Source of the DNA: Zea mays | Taxonomy: Eukaryota; Streptophyta; Magnoliopsida; Poales; Poaceae | NCBI RefSeq assembly: GCF_902167145.1 | Contig: NC_050105.1 | Location: 139,361,988 to 139,425,987 of the forward strand | DNA: 64,000 bases | Reading direction: 5' to 3' | Shown: positions 12,992-24,725 of the stretch, piece after piece | Layout: each line of letters opens with the position of its first letter | How positions within the stretch are numbered: position 1 is the stretch's first letter | The notes under the pieces: model-generated | Databases searched by the model: none | Told to the model about the DNA's origin: nothing | The model's input: the letters and a program-made list of their open reading frames with translations, nothing else | Translations under genes and position numbers: made by a program

Positions 12992-15677
12992 TTAGTTCTT
13001 GACTTTAGGTACCCAAATGGTTTTGGGTCCTTTGGCATTAGACACAAGAACTTTGGGTACCCAAACACAAGTCTTTGACCCCTTGTGCTTGCCCCCAACA
13101 TATTTGGCAACTACTTTGCCGGATTTGTTAGTTAACACATAAGATGCATCAAAGGTTTTAAAAGAAATGTCATGATTATTTGATGCACTAGGAGTTTTCT
13201 TCTTAGGCAACTTAGCACGGGTTGGTTGCTTAGAGTTAGATGTCTCACCCTTATACATAAAAGCATGATTTGGGCCAGAGTGAGACTTCCTAGAGTGAAT
13301 TCTCCTAATCTTGCTCTCGGGATAACCGGCAGGGTACAAAATGTAACCCTCGTTATCCTGAGGCATGGGAGCCTTGGCCTTTACAAAATTAGACAATCTT
13401 TTAGGAGGGGCACTAAGTTTGACATTGTCTCCCCTTTGGAAGCCAATGTCATCCTTGATGCCAGGGCGTCTCCCATTATAGAGCATACTTCTAGCAAATT
13501 TAAATTTTTCATTCTCTAAGTTATGCTCAGCAATTTTAGCATCTAATTTTGCTATATGATCATTTTGTTGTTTAATTAAAGCCATGTGATCATGTATAGC
13601 ATCAATGTTAACATCTCTACATCTAGTACAAATAGAAGTGTGCTCAACGGTAGATGTAGAGGGTTTGCAAGATTTTAGTTCTACAACCTTAGCGTGTAAT
13701 ATTTCATTTTTACTTCTAAGGTCGGAAATAGTAGATTGCAAACATCAAAATCTTTAGCCTTAGCAAGCAAATTTTCATTTTCATTTCTAAGGCTAGCAAG
13801 AGATAAGTTTAATTCTTCAATCTTAGCAAGTAAATCATCATTATCATTTCTAAGATTGGGAATTGAAACATTACAAGCAATAGGATCAACCTTGGCTAAT
13901 AAGTTAGAATTCTCATTTCTAAGGTTGTCTATAGTCTCATGGCAAGTGCTTAGCTCACTAGACAATTTTCCACATTTTTCTATTTCTAGAGTATAAACAT
14001 TTTTAACCTTAACATGCTTCTTATTTTCTTTAATAAGGAAGTCCTCTTGGGTGTCCAAGAGGTTATCCTTTTCATGAATGGCACTAATTAATTCATTAAG
14101 TTTCTCTTTTTGTTGCATGTTGAGGTTGGCAAAAAGGGCACGCAAATTATCTTCCTCATCACTAGCATTATCATCACTAGAGGATTCATATCTAGTGGAG
14201 GATTTAGATTTAATCTTCTTTTTGTCGTCCTTTGCCATGAGACACTTGTGGCCAACGTTGGGGAAGAGAAGTCCTTTGGTGACGGCGATGTTGGCGGCGT
14301 CCTCGTCGTCGGAGGAGTCGCTTGAGCTTTCGTCGGAGTCCCACTCCCGACAAACATGGGCATCGCCGCCCTTCTTCTTGTAGTACCTTTTCTTCTCCTT
14401 TCTTCTCCCTTTTTTGTCGTCGCCCTGTCACTGTCACTTGATAATGGACATTTAGCGATAAAGTGACCGGGCTTACCACACTTGTAGCAAACCTTTTTGG
14501 AACGGGATTTGTAATCCTTCCCCTTCCGTTGCTTGAGGATTTGGCGAAAGCTTTTGATGATTAAAGCCATCTCCTCATTGTCGAGCTTGGAGGCGTCAAT
14601 TGGTTGTCTACTCGGTGTAGACTCCTCCTTCCTCTCCTCTGTCGCCTTAAATGCCACCGGTTGTGCTTCAGACGTGGAGGGTTCATCAAGCTCGTTGATT
14701 TTCTTGGAACCCTTGATCATATATTCAAAGCTCACAAAATTCCCGATAACTTCCTCGGGGGTCATTTGAGTGTATCTAGGATTACCACAAATTAATTGAA
14801 CTTGAGTGGGGTTAAGGAAAATGGGAGATCTTAGAATAACCTTAACCACCTCGTGATCGTCCCACTTCTTGCTCCCGAGGTTGCGCACTTGGTTCACCAA
14901 AGTCTTGAGCCGGTTGTACATGTCTTGTGGCTCTTCCCCTTGGCGAAGTCGAAAGCGACCGAGCTCCCCCTCGATCGTTTCCCGCTTGGTGATCTTTGTT
15001 AGTTCATCACCCTCGTGCGCGGTCTTGAGGAGGTCCCAAATTTCCTTTGCATTCTTCAACCCTTGCACCTTGTTGTATTCCTCTCTATTTAGAGAGGCCA
15101 AGAGTATGGTTGTGGCTTGGGAGTTGAAGTGCTCGATTTGGGCCACCTCATTCTCATCATAGTCTTCATCCCCTACGGATGGTACCTGTGCACCAAACTC
15201 AACAACATCCCATATACTTTTGTGGAGTGAGGTTAGATGAAATCGCATTAAATCACTCCACCTAGCATAATCTTCACCATCAAAAGTTGGTGGTTTGCCT
15301 AATGGGACGGAAAGTAAAGATGTATGTTTGGAAATGCGAGGGTAGCGTAGGGGAATCTTACTATACTTCTTGCGCTCTTGGCGCTTAGAAGTGACGGAAG
15401 CCGCGTCGGAGCTGGAGGTGGATGGCGATGAGGAATCGGTCTCGTAGTAGACCACTTTCCTCATCCTCTTTTTCTTGTCCCCACTCCGACGCGTCTTGTG
15501 AGAAGAGGATTTCTCCTTCTTCTCCTTGTGGTGTGAAGAAGACTTCTTCTCCTTCCCTTTGGAGGAGTTCTTCTTCTCCTTTCTCTTGGTGCGGGATTCT
15601 TCCGATGAAGTGCTCCCGTGGCTTGTAGTGGGCTTTTCGCCGGTCTCCATCTCCTTCTTGGCGTGATCTCCCGACAT
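12992..15677 (-). pseudogene. Gag of element B (frameshifted)
   Basis: Starts MSGDHAKKEME like the Gags of C and D. It has the charged N terminus, capsid-like region (PLGKPPTFDGEDYARW) and zinc knuckle CYKCGKPGHFIAKC. Compared with D, one C is missing in the run at about 14424, just after the knuckle, and one T near 13734 in the coiled-coil region, so the reading frame breaks twice. The C-terminal WVPK motifs survive in the third segment. Confidence 0.92.
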
Positions 15678-15711
15678 CACTTCGAGCGGTTAGGCTCTAA
15701 TGAAGCACCGG

Positions 15712-15723
15712 GCTCTGATACCA
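15712..15723 (-). other. Primer binding site of element B
   Basis: Minus strand TGGTATCAGAGC, complementary to initiator tRNA-Met, two bases inside the 5' LTR. Confidence 0.9.
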
Positions 15724-15725
15724 AT

Positions 15726-17116
15726 TGATAGTCGCCTAGAGGGGGGTGAATAGGGCGAAACTGAAATTTACAAATATAAACACAACTACAAGCCGAGTTA
15801 GCGTTAGAAATATAAACGAGTCCGCGAGAGAGGGTGAAAAACAAATCGCAAGCAAATGAAGAGTGTGACACGCGGATTTGTTTTACCGAGGTTCGGTTCT
15901 TGCAAACCTACTCCCCGTTGAGGAGGCCACAAAGGCCGGGTCTCTTTCAACCCTTCCCTCTCTCAAACGGTCCTTCGGACCGAGTGAGCTTCTCTTCTCA
16001 AATCAAAGCCGGGAACAAAACTTCCCCGCAAGGGCCACCACACAATTGGTGCCTCTTGCCTTGATTACAATTGAATGTTGATCACAAGAACAAGTGAGAA
16101 AGAAAAGAAGCAATCCAAGCGCAAGAGCTCAAAAGAACACGGCAAATCTCTCTCGCTAATCACTAAAGCCTTGTGTGGAATTGGAGAGGATTTGATCTCT
16201 TTGGTGTGTCTAGAATTGAATGCCTAGCTCTTGTAAGTGGTTGAGAAGTGGAAAACTTGGATGCAATGAATGGTGGGGTGGTTGGGGTATTTATAGCCCC
16301 AACCACCAAACTTGACCGTTGGTGGAGGCTGTCTGTTCGATGGCGCACCGGACAGTCCGGTGCACACCAGACATGTCCAGTGCACCAGCCACGTCACCAA
16401 TGCCGTTGGAATCTGACCGTTGGAGTTCTGACTTCTGGGCCCGCCTCGATGTCCGGTGGCGCACCGGACATGAACTGTTCAGTGTCCGGTGCACCGGTAT
16501 GGGCGCGCCTGCCTTCTGCGCGCGCTGCGCGCGCATTTAATGTGTTGCAGGTAGCCGTTGGTGCGAAGTAGTCGTTGCTCCGAGGATGCACCGGACAGTC
16601 CGGTGCACACCGGACATGTCCGGTGAATTATAGCGGAGCAGCCTTCGTGAAATCCCGAGGCTGGCGAGTTTCTGAGCCGCGTCCCGTTGGAGCACCGGAC
16701 ACTGTCCGGTGTACACCGGACAGTCCGGTGAATTTTAGCGCGCCGGCTCTAAGAAATTCCCGAGGCTGAGGAGTTCTGCGCGAGGTCTCCTGGTGCACCG
16801 GACAGTCCGGTGAATTTTAGCGCGCCGGCTCTAAGAAATTCCCGAGGCTGAGGAGTTCTGCGCGAGGTCTCCTGGTGCACCGGACACTGTCCGGTGCGCC
16901 ACCGGACAGTCCGGTGCGCCAGACCAGGGAGCCTTTCGGGATGCCTTTTGCTCTCTATTTCGAACCCAACTTTGGTCTTTTTAATTGGCTTGTTGAGAAC
17001 TTTTGACACCTGTATAACTTATACACTAGAGGAAACTAGTTAGTCCAATTATTTGTGTTGGGCAATTCAACCACCAAAATCATTTAGGAACTAGGTGTAA
17101 GCCTAATTTCCTTTCA
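15726..17116 (-). repeat. 5' LTR of element B
   Basis: 1391 bp, partner of 7511-8922. It lacks 21 bp between two palindromes at about 16795-16815, which accounts for the whole length difference. Confidence 0.93.
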
Positions 17117-17879
17117 CCCATACTGGCGCACCGGACATTGAACAGTACATGTCCGGTGTGCACCGGACATCCAGGCGGGCCCAGAAGACAGAAGCTCCAA
17201 CGGTCGGAATCCAACGACATTGGTGACGTGGCTGGCGCACCGGACATGTCTGGTGCACCATACGACAGACAACCTCCACCAATGGTCAAGTTTGGTGGTT
17301 GGGGCTATAAATACCCCAACCACCCCACCATTCATTGCATCCAAGTTTTCCAGCTTCCAACCACTATACAAGAGCTAGCATTCATTGCAAAGCACACCAA
17401 AAGAGATCAAATCCTCTCCCAACTCCACACAAAGCCTTAGTGACTAGAGAGAGTGATTTGTAGTGTTCATTTGAGCTCTTGCGCTTGGATCGCATTCTTT
17501 TCTTTCGCATTCTTTCTTGTGATCAAACACTCACTTGTAATTGAGGCAAGAGACACCAATTGTGTGGTGGTCCTTGCGGGAAGTTTGATTCCCAAGTGAT
17601 TTGAGAAGAGAAGCTCACTCGGTCCGAAGGACCGTTTGAGAGAGGGAAGGGTTGAAAGAGACCCGGCCTTTGTGGCCTCCTCAACAGGGAGTAGGTTTGA
17701 AAGAACCGAACCTCGGTAAAACAAATCCACGTGTCTCACTTCATTATTCGCTTGCGATTTGTTTTCACGCCCTCTCTCGCGGACTCGTTTCTATTTCTAA
17801 CGCTAACCCGGCTTGTAGTTGTGTTTATATTTGTAAATTTCAGTTTCGCCCTATTCACCCCCCCTCTAGGCGACTATCA
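17117..17879 (+). repeat. 5' LTR of element D, second part (rest of U3, R, U5)
   Basis: Continues the LTR interrupted at 7510; the first five bases are the second copy of the B target site. It includes the TATAAATA box at 17306-17313 inside the inverted repeat, the GGTCCGAAGGACC hairpin and the conserved U5 end CTAGGCGACTATCA. It lacks 19 bp between palindromes near 17250 relative to the 3' LTR. Confidence 0.93.
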
Positions 17880-17881
17880 AT

Positions 17882-17893
17882 TGGTATCAGAAC
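17882..17893 (+). other. Primer binding site of element D (one mismatch)
   Basis: Reads TGGTATCAGAAC; A, B and C have TGGTATCAGAGC. A single G-to-A change in the match to initiator tRNA-Met. Confidence 0.85.
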
Positions 17894-17927
17894 CCGGTGC
17901 TTCATTAGAGCCTAACCGCTCGAAGTG

Positions 17928-20642
17928 ATGTCGGGAGATCACGCCAAGAAGGAGATGGAGACCGGCGAAAAGCCCACTACAAGCCACGGGAGCGCTTCAT
18001 CGGAAGAATCCCGCACCAAGAGAAAGGAGAAGAAAGACTCCTTAAAAGGGAAGGAGAAGAAGAAGGACTCCTCCAAAGGGAAGGAGAAGAAATCTTCTTC
18101 ACACAAAGAGAAGAAGGAAAAATCCTCTTCTCACAAGCCTCGTCGGAGTGGCGACAAGAAAAAGAAGATGAGGAAAGTGGTCTACTACGAGACCGACTCT
18201 TCATCAACATCCACCTCCGGCTCCAACGCGGCGTCCGTCACTTCTAAGCGCCAAGAGTGCAAGAAGTATAGTAAGATTCCCCTACGCTATCCTCGCATTT
18301 CTAAACATACACCTTTACTTTCCGTCCCATTAGGCAAACCACCAACATTTGATGGTGAGGATTATGCTAGGTGGAGTGATTTAATGCGATTTCATCTAAC
18401 CTCACTCCACAAAAGTATATGGGATGTTGTTGAGTTTGGTGCACAGGTACCATCCGTAGGGGATGAAGACTATGATGAGGATGAGGTAGCCCAAATCGAG
18501 CACTTCAACTCTCAAGCAACAACAATACTCCTTGCCTCTCTAAGTAGAGAGGAGTATAACAAAGTGCAAGGGTTGAAGAGCGCCAAGGAGGTTTGGGATG
18601 TGCTCAAAACCGCACACGAAGGAGATGAGCTCACAAAGATCACCAAGCAAGAGACGATCGAGGGGGAGCTCGGTCGGTTCCGGCTTCGCAAAGGGGAGGA
18701 GCCACAAAACATGTACAACCGGCTCAAGACCTTGGTGAATCAAGTGCGCAACCTCGGGAGCAAAAAGTGGGATGACCACGAGGTGGTTAAGGTTATTCTA
18801 AGATCTCTTATTTTCCTTAACCCTACTCAAGTTCAATTAATCCGTGGCAACCCAAGATATACACTAATGACCCCCGAGGAAGTAATCGGGAATTTTGTAA
18901 GTTTTGAGTGCATGATCGAAGGCTCGAGGAAGATCAACGAGCTTGATGATCCCTCCACATCCGAAGCTCAACCCGTCGCATTCAAGGCGATGGAGGAAAA
19001 GAAGGAGGAGTCTACACCAAGTAGACAACCAATCGACGCCTCCAAGCTCGACAATGAGGAAATAGCGCTCGTCATCAAGAGCTTCCGCCAAATCCTCAAG
19101 CAAAGGAGGGGGAAAGACTACAAGTCCCGCTCCAAGAAGGTTTGCTACAAGTGTGGTAAGCCCGGTCACTTTATAGCTAAATGTCCATTATCAAGTGATA
19201 GTGACAGGGGCGACGACAAGAAGGGGAGAAGAAAGGAGAAGAAGAGGTACTACAAGAAGAAGGGCGGCGATGCCCATGTTTGTCGGGAGTGGGACTCCGA
19301 CGAAAGCTCTAGCGACTCCTCCGACGACGAGGACGCCGCCAACATCGCCGTCACCAAAGGACTTCTCTTCCCCAACGTCGGCCACAAGTGCCTCATGGCA
19401 AAGGACGGCAAAAAGAAGGTTAAATCTAAATCCTCCACTAGATATGAATCCTCTAGTGATGATAATGCTAGTGATGAGGAAGATAATTTGTGTACCCTTT
19501 TTGCCAACCTTAACATGGAACAAAAAGAAAAACTAAATGAATTGATTAGTGCTATTCATGAAAAGGATGACCTTTTGGATTCTCAAAAGGACTTCCTTAT
19601 TAAAGAAAATAAGAAGCATGTTAAGGTTAAAAATGCTTATACTATAGAAATTGAGAAATGTGAAAAATTATCTAGTGAGCTAAGCACTTGCCATGAGACA
19701 ATAGACAACCTTAGAAATGAAAATGCTAATTTGTTAGCTAAGGTTGATTCCCATGTTTGTAATGTTTCAATTACCAATTCTAGAAATAATGATGATAATT
19801 TACTTGCTAGGATTGAAGAATTGAACATTTCTCTTGCTAGCCTTAGAGTTGAAAATGAAAAATTGCTTGCTAAGGCTAAAGATTTTGATGTTTGCAATAC
19901 TACTATTTCCGACCTTAGAACTAAAAATGACATGTTACATGCTAAGGTTGTAGAATTAAAATCTTGCAAACCCTCTACATCTATCGTTGAGCATGTATCT
20001 ATTTGTACTAGATGTAGAGATGTTGATATTAATGCTATTCATGATCACATGTCTTTAATTAAACAACAAAATGATCATATAGCAAAATTAGATGCTAAAA
20101 TTGTCGAGCATAACTTAGAAAATGAAAAATTTAAATTTGCAAGAAGTATGCTCTATAATGGGAGACGCCCTGGCATCAAGGATGGTATTGGCTTCCAAAG
20201 GGGAGACAATGTCAAACTTAATGCCCCTCCTAAAAGATTATCTAACTTTGTAAAGGGCAAGGCTCCCATGCCTCAGGAGAACAAGGGTTACATTTTATAC
20301 CCTGCCGGTTATCCCGAGGACAAAATTAGGAGAATTCATTCTAGGAAGTCTCACTCTGGCCCTAACCATGTTTTTATGTATAAGGGTGAGACATCTAGCT
20401 CTAGGCAACCAACCCGTGCTAAGTTGCCTAAGAAGAAAACTCCTAGTGCATCAAATGAACATAGCCTTTCATTTAAAACTTTTGATGCATCTTATGTGTT
20501 GACTAACAAATCCGGCAAAGTAGTTGCCAAATATGTTGGGGGCAAGCACAAGGGGTCAAAGACTTGTGTTTGGGTACCCAAAGTTCTTGTGTCTAATTCC
20601 AAAGGACCCAAAACCATTTGGGTACCTAAAGTCAAGAACTAA
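17928..20642 (+). CDS. Gag of element D (intact)
   Basis: 904-residue Gag opening MSGDHAKKEM; I use the ATG at 17928, since the upstream in-frame GTG is not needed. Features in order: a Lys/Ser-rich N terminus with repeated GKEKK units, a capsid-like domain (PLGKPPTFDGEDYARW to about residue 330), the CCHC zinc knuckle CYKCGKPGHFIAKC (near 408), an acidic Asp/Ser stretch, a long coiled-coil region, and a basic C terminus ending in WVPK repeats. It packages element RNA into particles. Because Gag is intact while Pol is not, D could supply Gag in trans or be mobilised by others; that is inference. Confidence 0.93.
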   Translation: MSGDHAKKEMETGEKPTTSHGSASSEESRTKRKEKKDSLKGKEKKKDSSKGKEKKSSSHKEKKEKSSSHKPRRSGDKKKKMRKVVYYETDSSSTSTSGSNAASVTSKRQECKKYSKIPLRYPRISKHTPLLSVPLGKPPTFDGEDYARWSDLMRFHLTSLHKSIWDVVEFGAQVPSVGDEDYDEDEVAQIEHFNSQATTILLASLSREEYNKVQGLKSAKEVWDVLKTAHEGDELTKITKQETIEGELGRFRLRKGEEPQNMYNRLKTLVNQVRNLGSKKWDDHEVVKVILRSLIFLNPTQVQLIRGNPRYTLMTPEEVIGNFVSFECMIEGSRKINELDDPSTSEAQPVAFKAMEEKKEESTPSRQPIDASKLDNEEIALVIKSFRQILKQRRGKDYKSRSKKVCYKCGKPGHFIAKCPLSSDSDRGDDKKGRRKEKKRYYKKKGGDAHVCREWDSDESSSDSSDDEDAANIAVTKGLLFPNVGHKCLMAKDGKKKVKSKSSTRYESSSDDNASDEEDNLCTLFANLNMEQKEKLNELISAIHEKDDLLDSQKDFLIKENKKHVKVKNAYTIEIEKCEKLSSELSTCHETIDNLRNENANLLAKVDSHVCNVSITNSRNNDDNLLARIEELNISLASLRVENEKLLAKAKDFDVCNTTISDLRTKNDMLHAKVVELKSCKPSTSIVEHVSICTRCRDVDINAIHDHMSLIKQQNDHIAKLDAKIVEHNLENEKFKFARSMLYNGRRPGIKDGIGFQRGDNVKLNAPPKRLSNFVKGKAPMPQENKGYILYPAGYPEDKIRRIHSRKSHSGPNHVFMYKGETSSSRQPTRAKLPKKKTPSASNEHSLSFKTFDASYVLTNKSGKVVAKYVGGKHKGSKTCVWVPKVLVSNSKGPKTIWVPKVKN

Positions 20643-20655
20643 ACTTGTTTTGTAG
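20574..20655 (+). other. Putative 82-nt intron at the gag/pol junction (element D)
   Basis: Begins GTACCC in the first C-terminal WVPK codons of gag and ends TTGTTTTGTAG. Both ends are phase 0: the upstream base ends a gag codon, and 20656 begins a pol-frame codon. Removal would join gag and pol in frame. Same length and position in A, B and C. Splicing is inferred, not shown. Confidence 0.5.
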
Positions 20656-23600
20656 GTTTATGCATCCGGGGGCTCAAGTTGGATCATCGACAGCGGGTGC
20701 ACAAACCACATGACAGGGGGGAAGAAAATGTTCTCCTCCTATGAGAAAAACCAAGATCCCCAACGAGCTATCGCATTCGGGGATGGAAATCAAGGTTTGG
20801 TCAAAGGATTGGGTAAAATTGCTATATCTCCTGACCATTCTATTTCCAATGGTTTTCTTGTAGATTCATTAGATTACAATTTGCTTTCTGTATCTCAATT
20901 ATGCAAAATGGGCTACAACTGTCTTTTCACTGATGTAGGTGTCACTGTCTATAGAAGAAGTGATGATTCAATAGCATTTAAGGGAGTGTTAGAGGGTCAG
21001 CTATACTTAGTAGATTTTGATAGAGCTGAACTCGACACTTGCTTAATTGCTAAGACTAACATGGGCTGGCTCTGGCATCGCCGACTAGCACATGTTGGGA
21101 TGAAGAATCTTCACAAGCTTCTAAAGGGAGAACACATTTTGGGACTAACAAATGTTCATTTTGAGAAAGACAGGGTTTGTAGTGCATGCCAAGCAGGAAA
21201 GCAAGTTGGAGCCCATCATCCACACAAGAACATCATGACGACCGATAGGCCGCTTGAGCTACTCCACATGGATCTATTCGGCCCGATTGCTTACATAAGC
21301 ATCGGCGGGAGTAAGTGTTGTCTTGTAATAGTGGATGATTATTCTCGCTTCACTTGGGTGTTCTTTTTGCAGGAAAAATCTCAAACCCAAGAAACCTTAA
21401 AGGGATTCTTAAGACGAGCTCAAAACGAGTTCGGCTTAAGGATCAAGAAAATTAGAAGCGACAACGGGACAGAGTTCAAGAACTCTCAAATTGAAGGCTT
21501 TCTTGAGGAGGAGGGCATCACGCATGAGTTCTCTTCTCCCTACACGCCACAACAAAATGGTGTAGTGGAGAGGAAGAATCGAACTCTATTGGACATGGCA
21601 AGAACCATGCTTGATGAGTACAAGACTTCGGATCGGTTTTGGGCCGAGGCGGTCAACACCGCCTGCTACGCCATCAACCGGTTATATCTACACTAAATCC
21701 TCAAGAAGACATCGTATGAACTCCTAACCGGTAAAAAGCCCAACATTTCATATTTTAGAGTCTTTGGTAGCAAATGCTTTATTCTTGTTAAAAGAGGTAG
21801 AAAATCTAAATTTGCTCCTAAGACTGTAGAAGGCTTTTTACTAGGATATGATTCAAACACAAAGGCATATAGAGTCTTTAACAAGTCCTCTGGACAAGTT
21901 GAAGTTTCTTGTGACGTTGTGTTTGATGAGACTAACGGCTCTCAAGTAGAGCATGTTGATCTTGATGAGATAGGTAATGAAGAGGCTCCGTACATCGCGC
22001 TAAGGAACATGTCCATTGGGGATGTGTGTCCTAAGGAATCCAAAGAGACTCCAAATGCACAAGATCAACCATCCTCCTCCACGCAAGCATCTCCACCGAC
22101 TCAAAATGAGGATGAAGCTCAAATTGATGAAGTAGAAGATCAAGCAAATGAGCCACCTCAAGATGACGGCAATGATCAAGGGGGAGATGCAAATGATCAA
22201 GACAAGGAGGATGAGGAACAAAGGCCGCCACACCCAAGAGTCCACCAAGCAATCCAACGAGATCACCCCGTCGACACTATTCTCGGCGACATTCATAAGG
22301 GGGTAACTACTAGATCTCGTGTTGCACATTTTTGTGAGCATTACTCTTTTGTTTCCTCTATTGAGCCACACAGGGTAGAGGAAGCACTCCAAGATTCGGA
22401 TTGGGTGGTGGCGATGCAAGAGGAGCTCAACAACTTCACTAGGAATGAGGTATGACATTTAGTTCCACGTCCTAACCAAAATGTTGTAGGAACCAAATGG
22501 GTCTTCCGCAACAAGCAAGATGAGCATGGTGTGGTGACAAGGAACAAAGCTCGACTTGTGGCCAAGGGATACTCCCAAGTCGAAGGTTTGGATTTCGGTG
22601 AAACCTATGCACCCGTAGCTAGGCTTGAGTCAATTCGAATATTATTGGCCTATGCTACTTACCATGGCTTTAAGCTTTATCAAATGGACGTGAAAAGTGC
22701 CTTCCTCAATGGACCAATCAAGGAAGAGGTCTATGTTGAGCAACCTCCCGGCTTTGAAGATAGTGAGTACCCTAACCATGTCTATAAACTCTCTAAGGCG
22801 CTTTATGGGCTCAAGCAAGCCCCAAGAGCATGGTATGAATGCCTTAGGGATTTCCTTATCGCTAATGGCTTCAAAGTCGGAAAGGCCGATCCTACTTTAT
22901 TCACTAAAACTCTTGAAAATGACTTGTTTGTATGCCAAATTTATGTTGATGATATTATATTTGGGTCTACTAACGAGTCTACATGTGAAGAATTTAGTAG
23001 GATCATGACACAAAAGTTCGAGATGTCTATGATGGGGGAGTTGAAGTATTTCTTAGGATTTCAAGTGAAGCAACTCCAAGAAGGCACCTTCATTAGCCAA
23101 ACGAAGTACACTCAAGACATTCTAAACAAGTTTGGGATGAAGGATGCCAAGCCCATCAAGACACCCATAGGAACTAATGGGCATCTCGACCTCAACACGG
23201 GAGGTAAGTCCGTGGATCAAAAGGTATATCGGTCGATGATAGGTTCTTTACTCTATTTATGTGCATCTCGACCGGATATTATGCTCTCCGTATGCATGTG
23301 TGCAAGATTCCAAGTCGACCCTAAGGAAGCTCACCTTACGTCCGTTAAACGAATCTTGAGATATTTGGCTTATACTCCTAAGTTTGGGCTTTGATACCCT
23401 CGGGGATCCACATTTGATTTGATTGGTTATTCGGATGCCGATTGGGCAGGGTGTAAAATCAATAGAAAGAGCACATCGGGGACTTGCTAGTTCTTGGGAA
23501 GATCCTTGGTGTCTTGGGCTTCAAAGAAGCAAAATTCGGTCGCTCTTTCTACCGCCGAAGCCGAGTATATTGCCGCAGGCCATTGTTGCGCGCAATTGCT

Positions 23601-23898
23601 TTGGATGAGGCAAACCCTGCGGGACTACGGTTACAAATTAACCAAAGTCCCTTTGCTATGTGATAATGAGAGTGCAATCAAGATGGCGGATAATCCTGTC
23701 GAACATAGCCGCACTAAACACATAGCCATTCGGTATCATTTTCTTAGGGATCACCAACAAAAGGGAGATATCGAGATTTCATATATTAACACTAAAGATC
23801 AATTAGCCGATATCTTTACCAAGCCTCTTGATGAACAAACTTTTAACAAACTTAGGTATGAGCTCAATATTCTTGATTCACGCAACTTCTTTTGTTAA
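20656..23898 (+). pseudogene. Pol polyprotein of element D (four stop codons)
   Basis: One continuous frame with protease (DSGCTNHM), GAG-pre-integrase, integrase core, RT ([10 protein letters not shown]) and RNase H (CDNESAI), interrupted by four in-frame stops. These are TAA at 21694-21696 (Arg in C), TGA at 22453-22455 (Trp), TGA at 23392-23394 (Trp) and TAG at 23488-23490 (Gln). There are no frameshifts. All four fit C-to-T or G-to-A transitions, as expected from deamination of methylated cytosine in a silenced element. Non-functional as read. Confidence 0.94.
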
Positions 23899-23948
23899 CT
23901 TGCACACATAGCACTTTTACATACCTTTGATCATGTCTCTTTCATATG

Positions 23949-23993
23949 CTATGACTAATGTGTTATTCAAGTCTATTTCAAACCAAGTCATAG
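23949..23993 (+). other. Post-pol stem-loop (element D)
   Basis: CTATGACT (23949-23956) pairs with AGTCATAG (23986-23993); the loop contains TTCAAGTC. Just 50 bases after the pol stop, as in C. Confidence 0.6.
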
Positions 23994-24711
23994 GTGTATT
24001 GAAAGGGAATTAGAGTCTTCGGCGAAGACAAAGGCTTCCACTCCGTAACTCATCCTTCGCCGTCGCTCCGCGCATCTCTCCATCTTTGGGGGGAGAAAAC
24101 TTAAGTCCAAAGCAAAAGGACTCCATCTTTGGTATAATCTTCACTTATTTATTTATGACCAAATGGGAAGAAAGTAATGCAAGGGCTCTAATGATTCCGT
24201 TTTTGGCGATTCATGCCAAAGGGGGAGAGAGTATGAGCCCAAAGCAAAAGGACCGCACCACCAAAAAAAACTTAGTTTTTCAAAGAGTATTTTCAATTGG
24301 TATCCTATTGTGTTCAAAAGGGGGAGAAAGTAGTATTTCAAAATGATATATCAAAACCCTCTTGAACACTAAGAGGAGGATCTCATTTAGGGGGAGTTTT
24401 GTTTAGTCAAAGGAAAAACATTTGAAACAGGGGGAGAAAATTTCAAATCTTGAAAATGCTTTGCAAAATCTTATTTATTTACCTTTGACTTCTTGCAAAA
24501 GAACTTTGAAAAGGATTTACAAAATAGTTTGCTAAAACAAAATATGTGGTGCAAGCGTGGTCCAAAATGTTAAAAACGAAGAAACGATCCATGCATATCT
24601 TGTAAGTATTTATATTGGCTCAATTCCAAGCAACCTTTGCACTTACATTATGCAAACTAGTTCAATTATGCACTTCTATATTTGCTTTGGTTTGTGTTGG
24701 CATCAATCACC

Positions 24712-24725
24712 AAAAAGAGGGAGAT
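24712..24725 (+). other. Polypurine tract of element D and upstream extra tracts
   Basis: AAAAAGAGGGAGAT abuts the 3' LTR; C has AAAAAGGGGGAGAT, so this copy has a G-to-A change. Several further GGGGGAG tracts lie in 24090-24440. Confidence 0.78.

Larger units (their letters stand above)
7511..17116 (-). mobile_element. Element B: degenerate Ji/Opie-type Sirevirus nested in the LTR of D
   Basis: Complete minus-strand element: 3' LTR 7511-8922, 5' LTR 15726-17116, target duplication CCCAT at 7506-7510 and 17117-17121. Gag and pol carry several frameshifts and stops. The LTRs differ by about 16 substitutions, mostly transitions, plus one 21-bp indel (about 1.2 percent). It is the same family as C and D. 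Confidence 0.95.
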
